Shown one piece after another: positions 53,322-61,952 of a stretch of 64,000 nt of DNA; position 1 is the stretch's first letter; each line of letters opens with the position of its first letter. The notes under the pieces were generated by a model. The model saw only the letters and a program-made list of their open reading frames with translations, was not told the origin of the DNA and made no database searches. This DNA comes from Chloroflexota bacterium (GTDB lineage Bacteria; Chloroflexota; UBA11872; VXOZ01), in the NCBI GenBank assembly GCA_012270555.1, contig JAAXIC010000031.1:143821-207820 (forward strand). Reading direction: 5' to 3'. The position numbers and the translations under genes were made by a program.

Positions 53322-54392
53322 TCAGAATCCCGGTACATACTTGCGCGCAAGGGGCGCGAGCTTGTTCCACACCCAGAAACGACGCGCATCAAGCGCCGCC
53401 ACTACCGTGGGTGCATAGTTGACAATCCGAGGCGAGAATCCTCGCTTGAAGCGGTAGACCCCCGCCATGGGGTCGTCTGGGTTGGCAGTAGCCGGCATCC
53501 CCCAGAGATCGTACGTATGACAGCCGTGTTCCTTGGCCCAACACATGGCATGCCATTGCAAGCCGTGCCCGATGCGCAAGTCTCGCCCTGCCGTGGCGCT
53601 GGCGCCAAAGAGGTAGGTGGCCGTACCCCCGTACGCGGTAAGGAGGAGGCTGCCCAGCGGCTTGCCGGCGTGCTCAGCCAAGAAGAGTGTCGCAATGCCT
53701 CCTGCTTCCAACGTATCGCGCATTGTCGCGAAGTACGGCCAGGTGTGAATGCCAAACCCATCGCGCTCCGCCGTTTCTGACAGTAATGCGTAGAAATCTT
53801 GCCAATCCGCTTCGGTCCGGCCTACACGAACTTCCAATCCGCGCCGGAAAGCGAGACGGATATTGCGCCGCATGCTGCTTTGGAAACCGGCGAGAATAGT
53901 ATCCTCGGTGGGCCGCAGATCGACAAGCCCGGTGGCGGGCGGCTGAATGTAGTCCGGGGTTGTGACGAATGCGGTGGGAAGCCCTGGACTACAATTCTCT
54001 CCCCAAGGAGGCTCCACCCAGAGCGCAAACGCGCCTGCGCGCCGTGCTTCCTCCGCTACGTGTCGTAGGACGGCTTCCGCCACAGCGGACTCATTGGGTG
54101 CGGTAACCGGCCCTCGCGGCATATAAGCGAGCGCGCCCAACAGCGGCACACGTCGCAGCAACCATTGGGCGGCGGCGATAGGCTGGCCCTTACGCAGGCA
54201 GAGTAGGCGAGATGTCTCCCAACCGGTGCGTGACTTAAAGTCTCCCCAAGCCCAGCTTTGGAGCAACTCTCCGCCCCCAGCGATTACCGGCGTGTCCCAC
54301 TCGCTTTGCGTTGACGGGGTCGCAAAAACCAGGTCAGTCGCCGCGGATTCTGCTGACTTCGTCAAGGACGCGGCGACTTCGCCCTTCCGCAC
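53322..54392 (-). CDS. FemAB-family peptidyltransferase-like protein, copy 2
   Basis: A 356-residue homologue with LLQSWAWGDFKSRTGWETSR and YDLWGMPATANPDDPMAGVYRFKRGF, matching copy 1 at the same positions. GTG start with GAGGGAT upstream, inside the end of the bactofilin-like gene. The tandem pair probably adds two residues in sequence to the peptide bridge or acts as a heterodimer; this is inference. Confidence 0.87.
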   Translation of the reverse strand: MRKGEVAASLTKSAESAATDLVFATPSTQSEWDTPVIAGGGELLQSWAWGDFKSRTGWETSRLLCLRKGQPIAAAQWLLRRVPLLGALAYMPRGPVTAPNESAVAEAVLRHVAEEARRAGAFALWVEPPWGENCSPGLPTAFVTTPDYIQPPATGLVDLRPTEDTILAGFQSSMRRNIRLAFRRGLEVRVGRTEADWQDFYALLSETAERDGFGIHTWPYFATMRDTLEAGGIATLFLAEHAGKPLGSLLLTAYGGTATYLFGASATAGRDLRIGHGLQWHAMCWAKEHGCHTYDLWGMPATANPDDPMAGVYRFKRGFSPRIVNYAPTVVAALDARRFWVWNKLAPLARKYVPGF

Positions 54393-54395
54393 TGG

Positions 54396-55568
54396 CTATC
54401 CCTCAGCAGGTTGCGTTGCGCCGCGCACCGGCTCATGCCGCAGCCGACCGATCGCCATCATCAATCCACCGAAACCGAGGATCACCACAATGAGGGGCGC
54501 CCAGGGTCCGACGTAGGGAATGAACGAAACACCAAAGAGAATGAGCAATCCGATCAGCAGCCCGAAGAATTGAATGAGGCGTCGGTTACCGTCTGCAAAG
54601 AAGCTCAGAAGCAACCGGCCGATAGTCAAGCTGACGAACACCTGCGCCGAAAAGAGCGCGATGCCGTAGAGCAAGAGTGCAATCAGCCCAAGTGGAATGC
54701 CAATCACCGTGATCATCACGAGAATGGAAACGATCGGTACGACGATCAGGAATACAATCCCCATCCCGATACTCAGGAGCGGGTTCTCAAGCAGTTGATT
54801 GGACGCTGTGACTGTTAGCCGGGGGAATGCGAGCAGCAGCGCAGTCCCATAGACGGCGGTCGTGATGAGGCCGGCAATCCCTATAATGATCGGGTCAAGC
54901 GCAAAGCCTATGTCGATGTCGATCGCCTCTTCAACCATCTCACCCGCTATTTCGCCGCCAATTTCGGCGCCACTGGCAATCTCAGCTTCTTTCTCGGAGC
55001 GATAGATGAGATCCCCGCCGATGCTTGCGCCATCCGTGATAACTAAATCCTCTACGCTGATGTCAATTCCTGCACCAACACTTCCGTTGTGTGTGACCTT
55101 CTCGGCAACACCGGCGACGCGGCGTTCGACGGTACCGTCAAGCGTCAACGTAGATATTGTCAATATCAGGTCGCGGCCAACTACGCCGCCACTGTCGATG
55201 GAGATTGTGTTGCCTATGATCAAGAGGTCTTCACCTACCGAACCCGACATCAAGAAAAAGCTATTGGCAGCCACCCGTGCGCTTTGAGAAACCGTGCCAC
55301 CTATTGTGATGTCCTGGCCTGCAAGACTTGCGTTGCCATTCACGGTGCCGTTAATTTCGATGGTGGTCCCAGCGGCAAAGACATCACCGTTGACCGTGCC
55401 ATTGATGATTAGTGTCGTGCCCAGCAAATAGAGATCGTCGTTGATGACTTCGCCCTCACCAATGGTTATTGACGTATCGGTGCGAAAGTCAGCCGCGGCG
55501 GCGGCAGATGCACCGAGGAGCGTAAGCATGAACGCCAGCATGAACGCGAGACCAAGGCGTTGTTTCAT
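54396..55568 (-). CDS. bactofilin-like polymer-forming membrane protein
   Basis: About 390 residues from ATG 55568. After a signal peptide (ends near ASAAAAA), a long beta-repeat region with regularly spaced NGTVNG/GGTVSQ-like turns (about 40-215) resembles the right-handed beta-helix of bactofilins. Four or more membrane helices follow (about 220-380). AAGGAGAAG precedes the ATG. It is the first of three tightly packed genes with two FemAB copies, suggesting a cell-wall or shape role. Confidence 0.75.
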   Translation of the reverse strand: MKQRLGLAFMLAFMLTLLGASAAAAADFRTDTSITIGEGEVINDDLYLLGTTLIINGTVNGDVFAAGTTIEINGTVNGNASLAGQDITIGGTVSQSARVAANSFFLMSGSVGEDLLIIGNTISIDSGGVVGRDLILTISTLTLDGTVERRVAGVAEKVTHNGSVGAGIDISVEDLVITDGASIGGDLIYRSEKEAEIASGAEIGGEIAGEMVEEAIDIDIGFALDPIIIGIAGLITTAVYGTALLLAFPRLTVTASNQLLENPLLSIGMGIVFLIVVPIVSILVMITVIGIPLGLIALLLYGIALFSAQVFVSLTIGRLLLSFFADGNRRLIQFFGLLIGLLILFGVSFIPYVGPWAPLIVVILGFGGLMMAIGRLRHEPVRGATQPAEG

Positions 55569-55620
55569 TTGAGAACTTCTCCTTGTGGGCAAGGGGTCGA
55601 TCACTCCGCTTTTGTTGCTT

Positions 55621-56340
55621 TCAGGTTACCTTATTTGCGATGTGCACTGCCACTGTGCCCAGCCCAAGGTAGCGATACGAGACCTCAGCAAAGCCGGAAT
55701 CTCGCAGAGCTGTGGCTAAATTCGGCGCATTGGGGAAGGACTGAAGCGACGTGGGCAAATAGGTATATGCCTCTTGGTGACGAACCAGCAGCTTCCCCAG
55801 AAGCGGTACGAGATTGTTGAAATAGAGCTCAAAGGCGCTGCGAAATCCCGGCACGGGCGGATGAGTGATCTCCAACGTCACGAACCGCCCACCAGGGCGC
55901 AATACGCGGTGGCACTCTGTGAAGAACTCTTCCAGGTTTACAAGATTCCTGAGCAAGAAAGCGTTCGTTACGACATCAACGCTGGCGTCCGGCAGAGGAA
56001 GAGCCAGCACGTCCGCGCGTAAGAACTCAATGGGAAAGCGCTTCTCTCTGAGTTGCGCGTGCTTTGCCTGCGCCAGATCAAGCATGGGAGGCGAGAAGTC
56101 AACGCCAAGAATGGTGCAAGGCGCCATGGCTTCCTGCATGACCGCGAAGCTCAGGTCGCCGGTGCCGCAGGCAAGGTCCAGGACTACAGCCGGATCGCTG
56201 GCGACGATCTCGCGCGCTGCCGTGCGCCGCCAGAGATGGTGTGCGCCCGCGGTCATGACCGTGTTCATGAAGTCGTACGTCGGCGCGATGGCATCGAACA
56301 TGCGCCGCACATACGTCGGTTTCTCTTCTTGGGAGATCAT
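55621..56340 (-). CDS. ubiE: demethylmenaquinone methyltransferase
   Basis: A 239-residue UbiE/MenG enzyme. MFDAIAPTYDFMNTVMTAG, DLACGTGDLSFAV (SAM site) and NAFLLRNLVN are the family segments. With the polyprenyl synthase at 57908 it fits menaquinone synthesis. It ends 17 bases after the bactofilin-like gene's start region on the same strand. Confidence 0.93.
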   Translation of the reverse strand: MISQEEKPTYVRRMFDAIAPTYDFMNTVMTAGAHHLWRRTAAREIVASDPAVVLDLACGTGDLSFAVMQEAMAPCTILGVDFSPPMLDLAQAKHAQLREKRFPIEFLRADVLALPLPDASVDVVTNAFLLRNLVNLEEFFTECHRVLRPGGRFVTLEITHPPVPGFRSAFELYFNNLVPLLGKLLVRHQEAYTYLPTSLQSFPNAPNLATALRDSGFAEVSYRYLGLGTVAVHIANKVT

Positions 56341-56408
56341 CGACTTTCCGTTAGCGCTGTGGAATCGTGGGGCCGCATCGAAGACGCGTCTGCCAAGGCT
56401 TTGGGAAG

Positions 56409-57878
56409 CTAGCTGGCACGCAGATTAGCGACGACGTTTTCATCCAGCGGGAAGATCGGGCGCACGCAATGTTCGTACGGCAGCGCTTCAAGATTGAGGC
56501 TCGCGGAGCCCGGCGTGTCCAAATGCACGATGCGGGCCGCAATCGACTCGTACCACGTGCGGAAGCCGTTGGGGGACTTGGCAACAACCAAGTCAAAGTC
56601 CTGCGGCTCAAGTCCGAACCCCTGAAAAACCCTGCGACCGACAAACAAGATCAGCCGTTCGGTAGTAAGCACCACGATGTTGCCGATAGTGAGCACCGCC
56701 GTGCGGCCGGCCTGTTCCACAACGCCGTTCTCATAAGCGAATTCGCCGTCATGCAAGCTCTTTACATAAACAGTAGTCGTAAACGGCGTATGGCGTCCAG
56801 GATCCATGGTTCCGCCTAGTTTGATGGTGATGGTGCTCCCGACTCCTGCCTCAAATGCGGCAGCCACGGCCGGCGCGTCGATCAGCGGGATGAGTGCCCG
56901 TTTGTCGTAGTTCTGCGCCAGCAATGCTTTAATCACGGCGTTGCTGTCGCCCGGCGCGCCGGAGGACGTAGCGTCGGCGGCGTCGGAAAAGACCGTAAGG
57001 CCGGGAGTTTCCTGTGCCTGGGCAACCGCCTCAGGGAGTGGTGTAAGTTCTGCCATCCACAAGTCGCGGTTGTCCCACATGAAGGCAGCGATCCGCTCGG
57101 CTTCTGCGTTCGCCCGCGCTTGGTCGCCATCCGTTGTCACAAGTACGTAGGACTGTAGGTCGGGCACGTCGGTGAAGGGATTGGAGAGGTAGATGTTGCC
57201 GACGAGGCCCCCCGGAGACTCTTCGACTGCCTGGCACAAGCGAATGGCATCGCCAAAGCGGCCCGTAGCCGTGAGTAGTTCGTCACCCCGGGCCATCAAA
57301 GGGATTTTCACGCGGGCCGTGGTTGGCGCAGCACTCTCCTTCAGCATACGCATCAGGTTGCGCGCCGCCCGCACGCCTGTCTCGTAGAAGTCGGTATGAG
57401 GATAGGTGTGGTAGCCGACCATCATGTCCGCCGTCAGGAGCATGCGATCGGTTATCACCGCGTGAAAGTCCAGCGAGGCGACAATGGGGATACTTCCCAC
57501 GCACTCTCGCACGGCTGCCAGCAGCCGGCCCTCCGGATCGAATTCCGTCTCACCGGCCATGGCCCCGTGCAGCACGAGGAGGACGGCATCCACGTCGCTC
57601 ACCGGCTTAATCGCAGCGATGACTTCTTGGATCAGCCGGTCGAGTACGGCATCCGCCACCGGCCCATGGGGTACGGCCCACGCCGCCATGGTCGGCACGA
57701 CTTCAACATCGCTGTGCTCCGCAAAGACGTCGAGCGCGCCCGCAATTTCGGTATTCGTGCCTTGCAGTTCCTCCACGATGGCGGCGCCGTGGACGACGCG
57801 AAAGTCCTCGTATTGAGTTAAGTGCGGGTTAAAGGTCGCCGTTTCTTGTTGCAGTTCTGCGATCAGGACACGCGCCAT
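56409..57878 (-). CDS. M81-family metallopeptidase (MlrC-like)
   Basis: A 489-residue protein starting MARVLIAELQQETATFNP at 57878, with GGGGA six bases upstream. Metal ligands appear in SLDFHAVITDRM and GYHTYPHTDFYETG. MlrC degrades linearised microcystin; most relatives have unknown substrates. It is probably a cytosolic zinc enzyme. Lies between ubiE and the polyprenyl synthase without an obvious link to either. Confidence 0.88.
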   Translation of the reverse strand: MARVLIAELQQETATFNPHLTQYEDFRVVHGAAIVEELQGTNTEIAGALDVFAEHSDVEVVPTMAAWAVPHGPVADAVLDRLIQEVIAAIKPVSDVDAVLLVLHGAMAGETEFDPEGRLLAAVRECVGSIPIVASLDFHAVITDRMLLTADMMVGYHTYPHTDFYETGVRAARNLMRMLKESAAPTTARVKIPLMARGDELLTATGRFGDAIRLCQAVEESPGGLVGNIYLSNPFTDVPDLQSYVLVTTDGDQARANAEAERIAAFMWDNRDLWMAELTPLPEAVAQAQETPGLTVFSDAADATSSGAPGDSNAVIKALLAQNYDKRALIPLIDAPAVAAAFEAGVGSTITIKLGGTMDPGRHTPFTTTVYVKSLHDGEFAYENGVVEQAGRTAVLTIGNIVVLTTERLILFVGRRVFQGFGLEPQDFDLVVAKSPNGFRTWYESIAARIVHLDTPGSASLNLEALPYEHCVRPIFPLDENVVANLRAS

Positions 57879-57907
57879 TGGAATCCCCTTTTTCGGCAAT
57901 TGTGCAG

Positions 57908-58933
57908 TTACTGTCGTCGCTCGACTACGTAGTCAATGAGCAGGCCGAGGGAGTCGCGGCTGTCGCCGGAGGGCAATGCGGCCAATGCCGCGCGCGCCTG
58001 CTCGCCAAACTCTCTTGCCTTGGCATAGGCAACCTCAAGCGCGTCAGATTGGCGAATGGCCTCTACCGCTTCCCAAACAGTATCTTCAGCAGCGGCTTCC
58101 TGCTTGAGCAGTGCGGCAACAGCCGGATGGGCAGGGTTTTGGCGCAAGAAGACGATTGACGGGAGTGTGACGGTACCTTCACGCAGGTCGCCCCCAACGG
58201 GCTTGCCCAGTTCCTCTTCCGTGCCTGCGATGTCGAGGATGTCGTCCACAATCTGAAAGGCTATGCCCAGGCTCTCTCCGTAGCTGCGGAGAGCCGCTTG
58301 TTCCTCCGTAGAAACGCCGCCGACCAAGCCGCCGCCATCGCAGCACAACTCGAAGAGAGATGCAGTCTTTCCCTGTACTTTCCGATAGTACTCGTCTTCA
58401 ACTGCATCCATTTTCTCGATGTCCGAAAACTGGGTGGTCTCGCTTGCGACCATGCGCATAACCGTGCGCGCCAACATGCGCACGAGCGCGGGATCGCCCA
58501 ACTCTGCCAGGACGTGGGAGCACTTGGCGAAGAGATAGTCTCCCGAGAGCACGGCGAGCGTGTTGGACCATACAGAATTGGCCGTGGGTACGCCCCGCCG
58601 CACGTAGGCATGGTCGATGACGTCATCATGGATGAGCGTCGCGGCATGAAGTATCTCGATTGCGGCCGCCACGTGGACTGCGCGGGAATCTGACGGCGAG
58701 TGGACTGATGCGGAGAGCAAAGTAAGCAGTGGCCTCAGCTTCTTGCCGCCGGACGCCAGAATGTGGCGCACCAACTGCGAGAGCGCAGGGTTGGGGGTCT
58801 CTTCCCATACCGACGACAAGTAGTCGTCAACCTGGTCGAGTCCCCCAGTGACCGGCTCCGCTATCTTACCGATGAGAGTCACCGGGTGAGACGGCTGTAC
58901 GGAGGGAGGTGATTCCGAAGAACGTCTGGGCAT
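57908..58933 (-). CDS. polyprenyl diphosphate synthase
   Basis: A 341-residue trans-prenyltransferase. LIHDDVIDHA and VDDILDIAG are the two Asp-rich metal motifs. It is probably a hepta- or octaprenyl synthase for the menaquinone tail. The start overlaps tatD by 68 bases in another frame, which is unusual; a GTG at 58882 would shorten it. Confidence 0.92.
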   Translation of the reverse strand: MPRRSSESPPSVQPSHPVTLIGKIAEPVTGGLDQVDDYLSSVWEETPNPALSQLVRHILASGGKKLRPLLTLLSASVHSPSDSRAVHVAAAIEILHAATLIHDDVIDHAYVRRGVPTANSVWSNTLAVLSGDYLFAKCSHVLAELGDPALVRMLARTVMRMVASETTQFSDIEKMDAVEDEYYRKVQGKTASLFELCCDGGGLVGGVSTEEQAALRSYGESLGIAFQIVDDILDIAGTEEELGKPVGGDLREGTVTLPSIVFLRQNPAHPAVAALLKQEAAAEDTVWEAVEAIRQSDALEVAYAKAREFGEQARAALAALPSGDSRDSLGLLIDYVVERRQ

Positions 58934-59666
58934 TCCTATCCGTAATCTCTTCTAGCTCTTCCGACGCAACATCTCGCCTTTGGGCCACGGCATTCAAAGT
59001 AAACCGGACGTAAGCGGGTTCATTCCGCTTGCCACGGTGCGGCACCGGCGCAAGGTACGGGCAATCGGTCTCTAGCAACAATCTATCCGATGGTACCATC
59101 TTTGCGACGTGATGCAACTGCGTCGCGGAATGATACGTTACCGGTCCCGCGAGGGAAATCATACATCCCAAATCAATGAGTGCCGCCGCCTGCGCACTGT
59201 CACCGGAGAAGCAATGCATGACTGCTTGCCGCGGGGGCATGGCTTGCTTTAGCGCACGGTGAACATCGGCATAAGCCTCACGCATGTGAACCACTACGGG
59301 CAAACTGGCTTTCGTCGCGAGCGCAAGTTGCGTGGCAAAGGCCTTTGTCTGCGCGTCTTTGGAGGCGTAATTACGGTAATAGTCTAAGCCGGTTTCCCCT
59401 ATCGCTACCACCTTTGGGGCTTTGGCAAGCAACTCCAATTCACGCCAGGTTTCAGAGTTGCAGGCGTCGGCCTCATGCGGATGAATCCCGACAGTAGCCC
59501 AACAACTGGGAAACTGCTCAGCGATGGCTACGGCTGCGCGGCTCGTGGGAATGTCCACTCCGACAACGATGATCGTGCTTAGGCCGGCCGACACCGCCCG
59601 TTTGACAACTGCTGACAGTTCCTCAGCAAAGCGCGGTACGTTGATGTGGGCGTGGGTATCCGTCAT
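58866..59666 (-). CDS. tatD: TatD-family DNase
   Basis: A 266-residue metal-dependent nuclease. DTHAHINVPRF, GETGLDYYRNY, HMREAYADV, HCFSGD and ETDCPYLAP form the metal site. Such proteins take part in DNA repair or quality control. It lies between metG and polyprenyl synthase on the same strand, 21 bases downstream of metG. Confidence 0.93.
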   Translation of the reverse strand: MTDTHAHINVPRFAEELSAVVKRAVSAGLSTIIVVGVDIPTSRAAVAIAEQFPSCWATVGIHPHEADACNSETWRELELLAKAPKVVAIGETGLDYYRNYASKDAQTKAFATQLALATKASLPVVVHMREAYADVHRALKQAMPPRQAVMHCFSGDSAQAAALIDLGCMISLAGPVTYHSATQLHHVAKMVPSDRLLLETDCPYLAPVPHRGKRNEPAYVRFTLNAVAQRRDVASEELEEITDRNAQTFFGITSLRTAVSPGDSHR

Positions 59667-59687
59667 GCGCGCAACAGCGGGAGCCGG

Positions 59688-61235
59688 TTACGTGCTTTCT
59701 GAGAATTCCGGCACTTCCAGGCGGGGAAAGAGCGGCTTGCCGGTCGTTACCGTGCGCTCTGGGGTGAGACTTCCCCACTCCAGGCCGTGTTGCCATACAC
59801 CCGCAGCGAGCGGCGGCTCGCCGAGGCGATCCAGCATGGCATCGGCGGTCTGTGGAATGTACGGGCCGAGCAAGAGCGCGAGAATACGCACGGCTTCAGT
59901 CACGTTATAGAGCACTGTTCCCAAGCGCTCCCGCTGATCCGGCGCTTTGGCAAGCTCCCAAGGCGCGTTCTCCTCGATGTATTGATTCGCTCGCGTGACG
60001 AGTGTCCAGATGCTATCGAGCGCCGCATCCAGGTCCCAGGACTCTAGCCCCTGCTCTGCTCCCTCGATCGCGCTCTGCGCCGTGTCTCGGAGCGAAGCAT
60101 CGAGCGCTGTCTCGCCGCCAGGGGCAGGCAGGACGCCGTCAAAATAGCGCGCTAGCATGGAGGTCGTGCGATGCACGAGGTTGCCCAAGTCGTTCGCCAA
60201 ATCGGCGTTATACCGGTTGTAGAAGCTCTCCCACGAGAAGATGCCATCCTGGTCGAACGGAATCTCCCGCATCAGATAGAAGCGCACCGCATCAGCCCCG
60301 AATTCGTCCACCATGTCAAAGGGATCTACATCGGTGCCACGGGACTTACTTATCTTCAAGCCCCGGAACATGATCCAGCCATGCGCCCAGACGGTCGTCG
60401 GCAGCGGCACGCCGGCTGACATCAGCATCGCCGGCCAGTAGACGCAGTGAAAGCGGATGATGTCCTTGCCGATCACGTGCGCATCTGCCGGCCAGTAGCG
60501 GGCAAACTGCTCATCATCTCGTCCATAACCGACACCGGTAATGTAGTTGGTGAGGGCGTCGAACCAGACGTAAATGACCTGTTCCTCGTCGAAGGGAACG
60601 GGAATACCCCAGGTCTTGTTAGCACGGGAGATACTGAAGTCCCGCAGTTCACCGCGTACCATGTTGACGACTTCGTTCCGGCGAAAGTCAGGCAGCACGG
60701 ATTCTGGGTGTTCCTCATAAAATGCCAGCAACCGGTCCTGGTACTTGGACAAGGCAAAGAAGTAGTTCTCCTCCTCCGTCCACTCCGGTTCGGCATCGTG
60801 AACGGGGCACTTGCCGTCTACCAAATCGTCATCGGCGTAGAAGGCCTCACACGGGAGGCAGTACCACCCGGCATAGGTGCCTTTGTAGATATCCCCAGCG
60901 TCATAGCACTTCTGCAATAAAAGTCGTGCCGCGTGCTTGTGATGCTCCTCGGTGGTGCGAATGAAGCCATCGTGAGAGATGTTGAGTCGCTCCCAGAGAT
61001 CCCGAAAGAACTCTGCCATTTCGTCGCAGTAGTCCTGCGGGTCTTTGCCCTGGTTTCTGGCCTGACGCTCGACATTGAGGCTGTTCTCATCGAGGCCCGT
61101 CAGGAAGAACGTGTCGTAACCCTGCAAGCGGCGATAGCGCGCCTGCACGTCACTGCCAATGGTACAGAAGGCCGTGCCAATGTGGGGCTTGGCGTTGGGG
61201 TAGTAAATGGGAGTTGTGAGATAGTAGGTACTCAT
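59688..61235 (-). CDS. metG: methionyl-tRNA synthetase
   Basis: About 515 residues starting MSTYYLTTPIYYPNAKPHIG at 61235. The HIGH-type motif is KPHIGTA and the KMSKS-type is KISKSRG. It is the short type without a C-terminal tRNA-binding domain. A zinc-like knuckle (CLPCEAFY with CPVHD) lies in the middle. In-frame sequence upstream to 61382 is unlikely to be coding. Confidence 0.95.
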   Translation of the reverse strand: MSTYYLTTPIYYPNAKPHIGTAFCTIGSDVQARYRRLQGYDTFFLTGLDENSLNVERQARNQGKDPQDYCDEMAEFFRDLWERLNISHDGFIRTTEEHHKHAARLLLQKCYDAGDIYKGTYAGWYCLPCEAFYADDDLVDGKCPVHDAEPEWTEEENYFFALSKYQDRLLAFYEEHPESVLPDFRRNEVVNMVRGELRDFSISRANKTWGIPVPFDEEQVIYVWFDALTNYITGVGYGRDDEQFARYWPADAHVIGKDIIRFHCVYWPAMLMSAGVPLPTTVWAHGWIMFRGLKISKSRGTDVDPFDMVDEFGADAVRFYLMREIPFDQDGIFSWESFYNRYNADLANDLGNLVHRTTSMLARYFDGVLPAPGGETALDASLRDTAQSAIEGAEQGLESWDLDAALDSIWTLVTRANQYIEENAPWELAKAPDQRERLGTVLYNVTEAVRILALLLGPYIPQTADAMLDRLGEPPLAAGVWQHGLEWGSLTPERTVTTGKPLFPRLEVPEFSEST

Positions 61236-61369
61236 GAATCCACGGCCAATGAACAAATGAAGTGCTGAGAGATTCGGTATGATGGTTTCAGTCTCAACAT
61301 CATACCATGCAGCTAAACAAGACCCAACTTGCTTTGTGCCTGCACGTTTTTTTCGCTGAGGAGTTTGGG

Positions 61370-61702
61370 ATGAGAGTGACAAACGCTATGCGACCGGTGC
61401 ACCCAGGTGAAGTTCTGTCCGAAGAACTCCAGGAGCTTGGCCTGTCGGCCAATGCATTGGCCAGAGCGCTTGCGGTTCCGACCAACCGAATCACGGCTAT
61501 TCTGAACGGTCAGCGAGGCATCACTGCCGACACAGCACTGCGCCTTTCGCGTTATTTTGGCACCACGCCGCAACTCTGGCTGAGCCTCTAACAAGCCTAT
61601 GAGTTGCGCATGGCAGAAATTGAATTAGGCGACGACATTGCGGCACGCATTCAGCCCCAGGATCTGGCAGGTAGTGTAGGGGCAGAGGCGATCGGAAGAT
61701 AA
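61370..61702 (+). pseudogene. higA: HigA-type antitoxin interrupted by a stop codon
   Basis: RPVHPGEVLSEELQELGLS, ALAVPTNRITAILNGQRGIT and ALRLSRYFGTTPQLWLSL form the HigA/VapI XRE helix-turn-helix. A TAA (61589-61591) stands where family members usually have Gln, and the frame continues QAYELRMAEIELGDDIAARI to a stop at 61702. A single C-to-T change would explain it. No HigB toxin gene is visible beside it; the upstream neighbour is divergent metG. The truncated 73-residue product may still bind DNA. Confidence 0.65.
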
Positions 61703-61952
61703 AACATACGGCAGTGTGAATTTCCTAAGGAAAGTTCACCTGAATTGATGGCCGGCTTGTTGTATTAGACGACTCTTGTGCTGTGCGATCAGTTTGCGCT
61801 CGATTGTACAGAATTGTGTGCTCACGAGAGATTCCAGTGAGCGTAAGACATGAGACATCAGTACTTATGCTAGACTGCCAGACATAAAATGCTGCAATTA
61901 TTTATTCATCGCTTTCGTGCGGTGAATTCTTAGAACTTGAGGAGGACGCACC

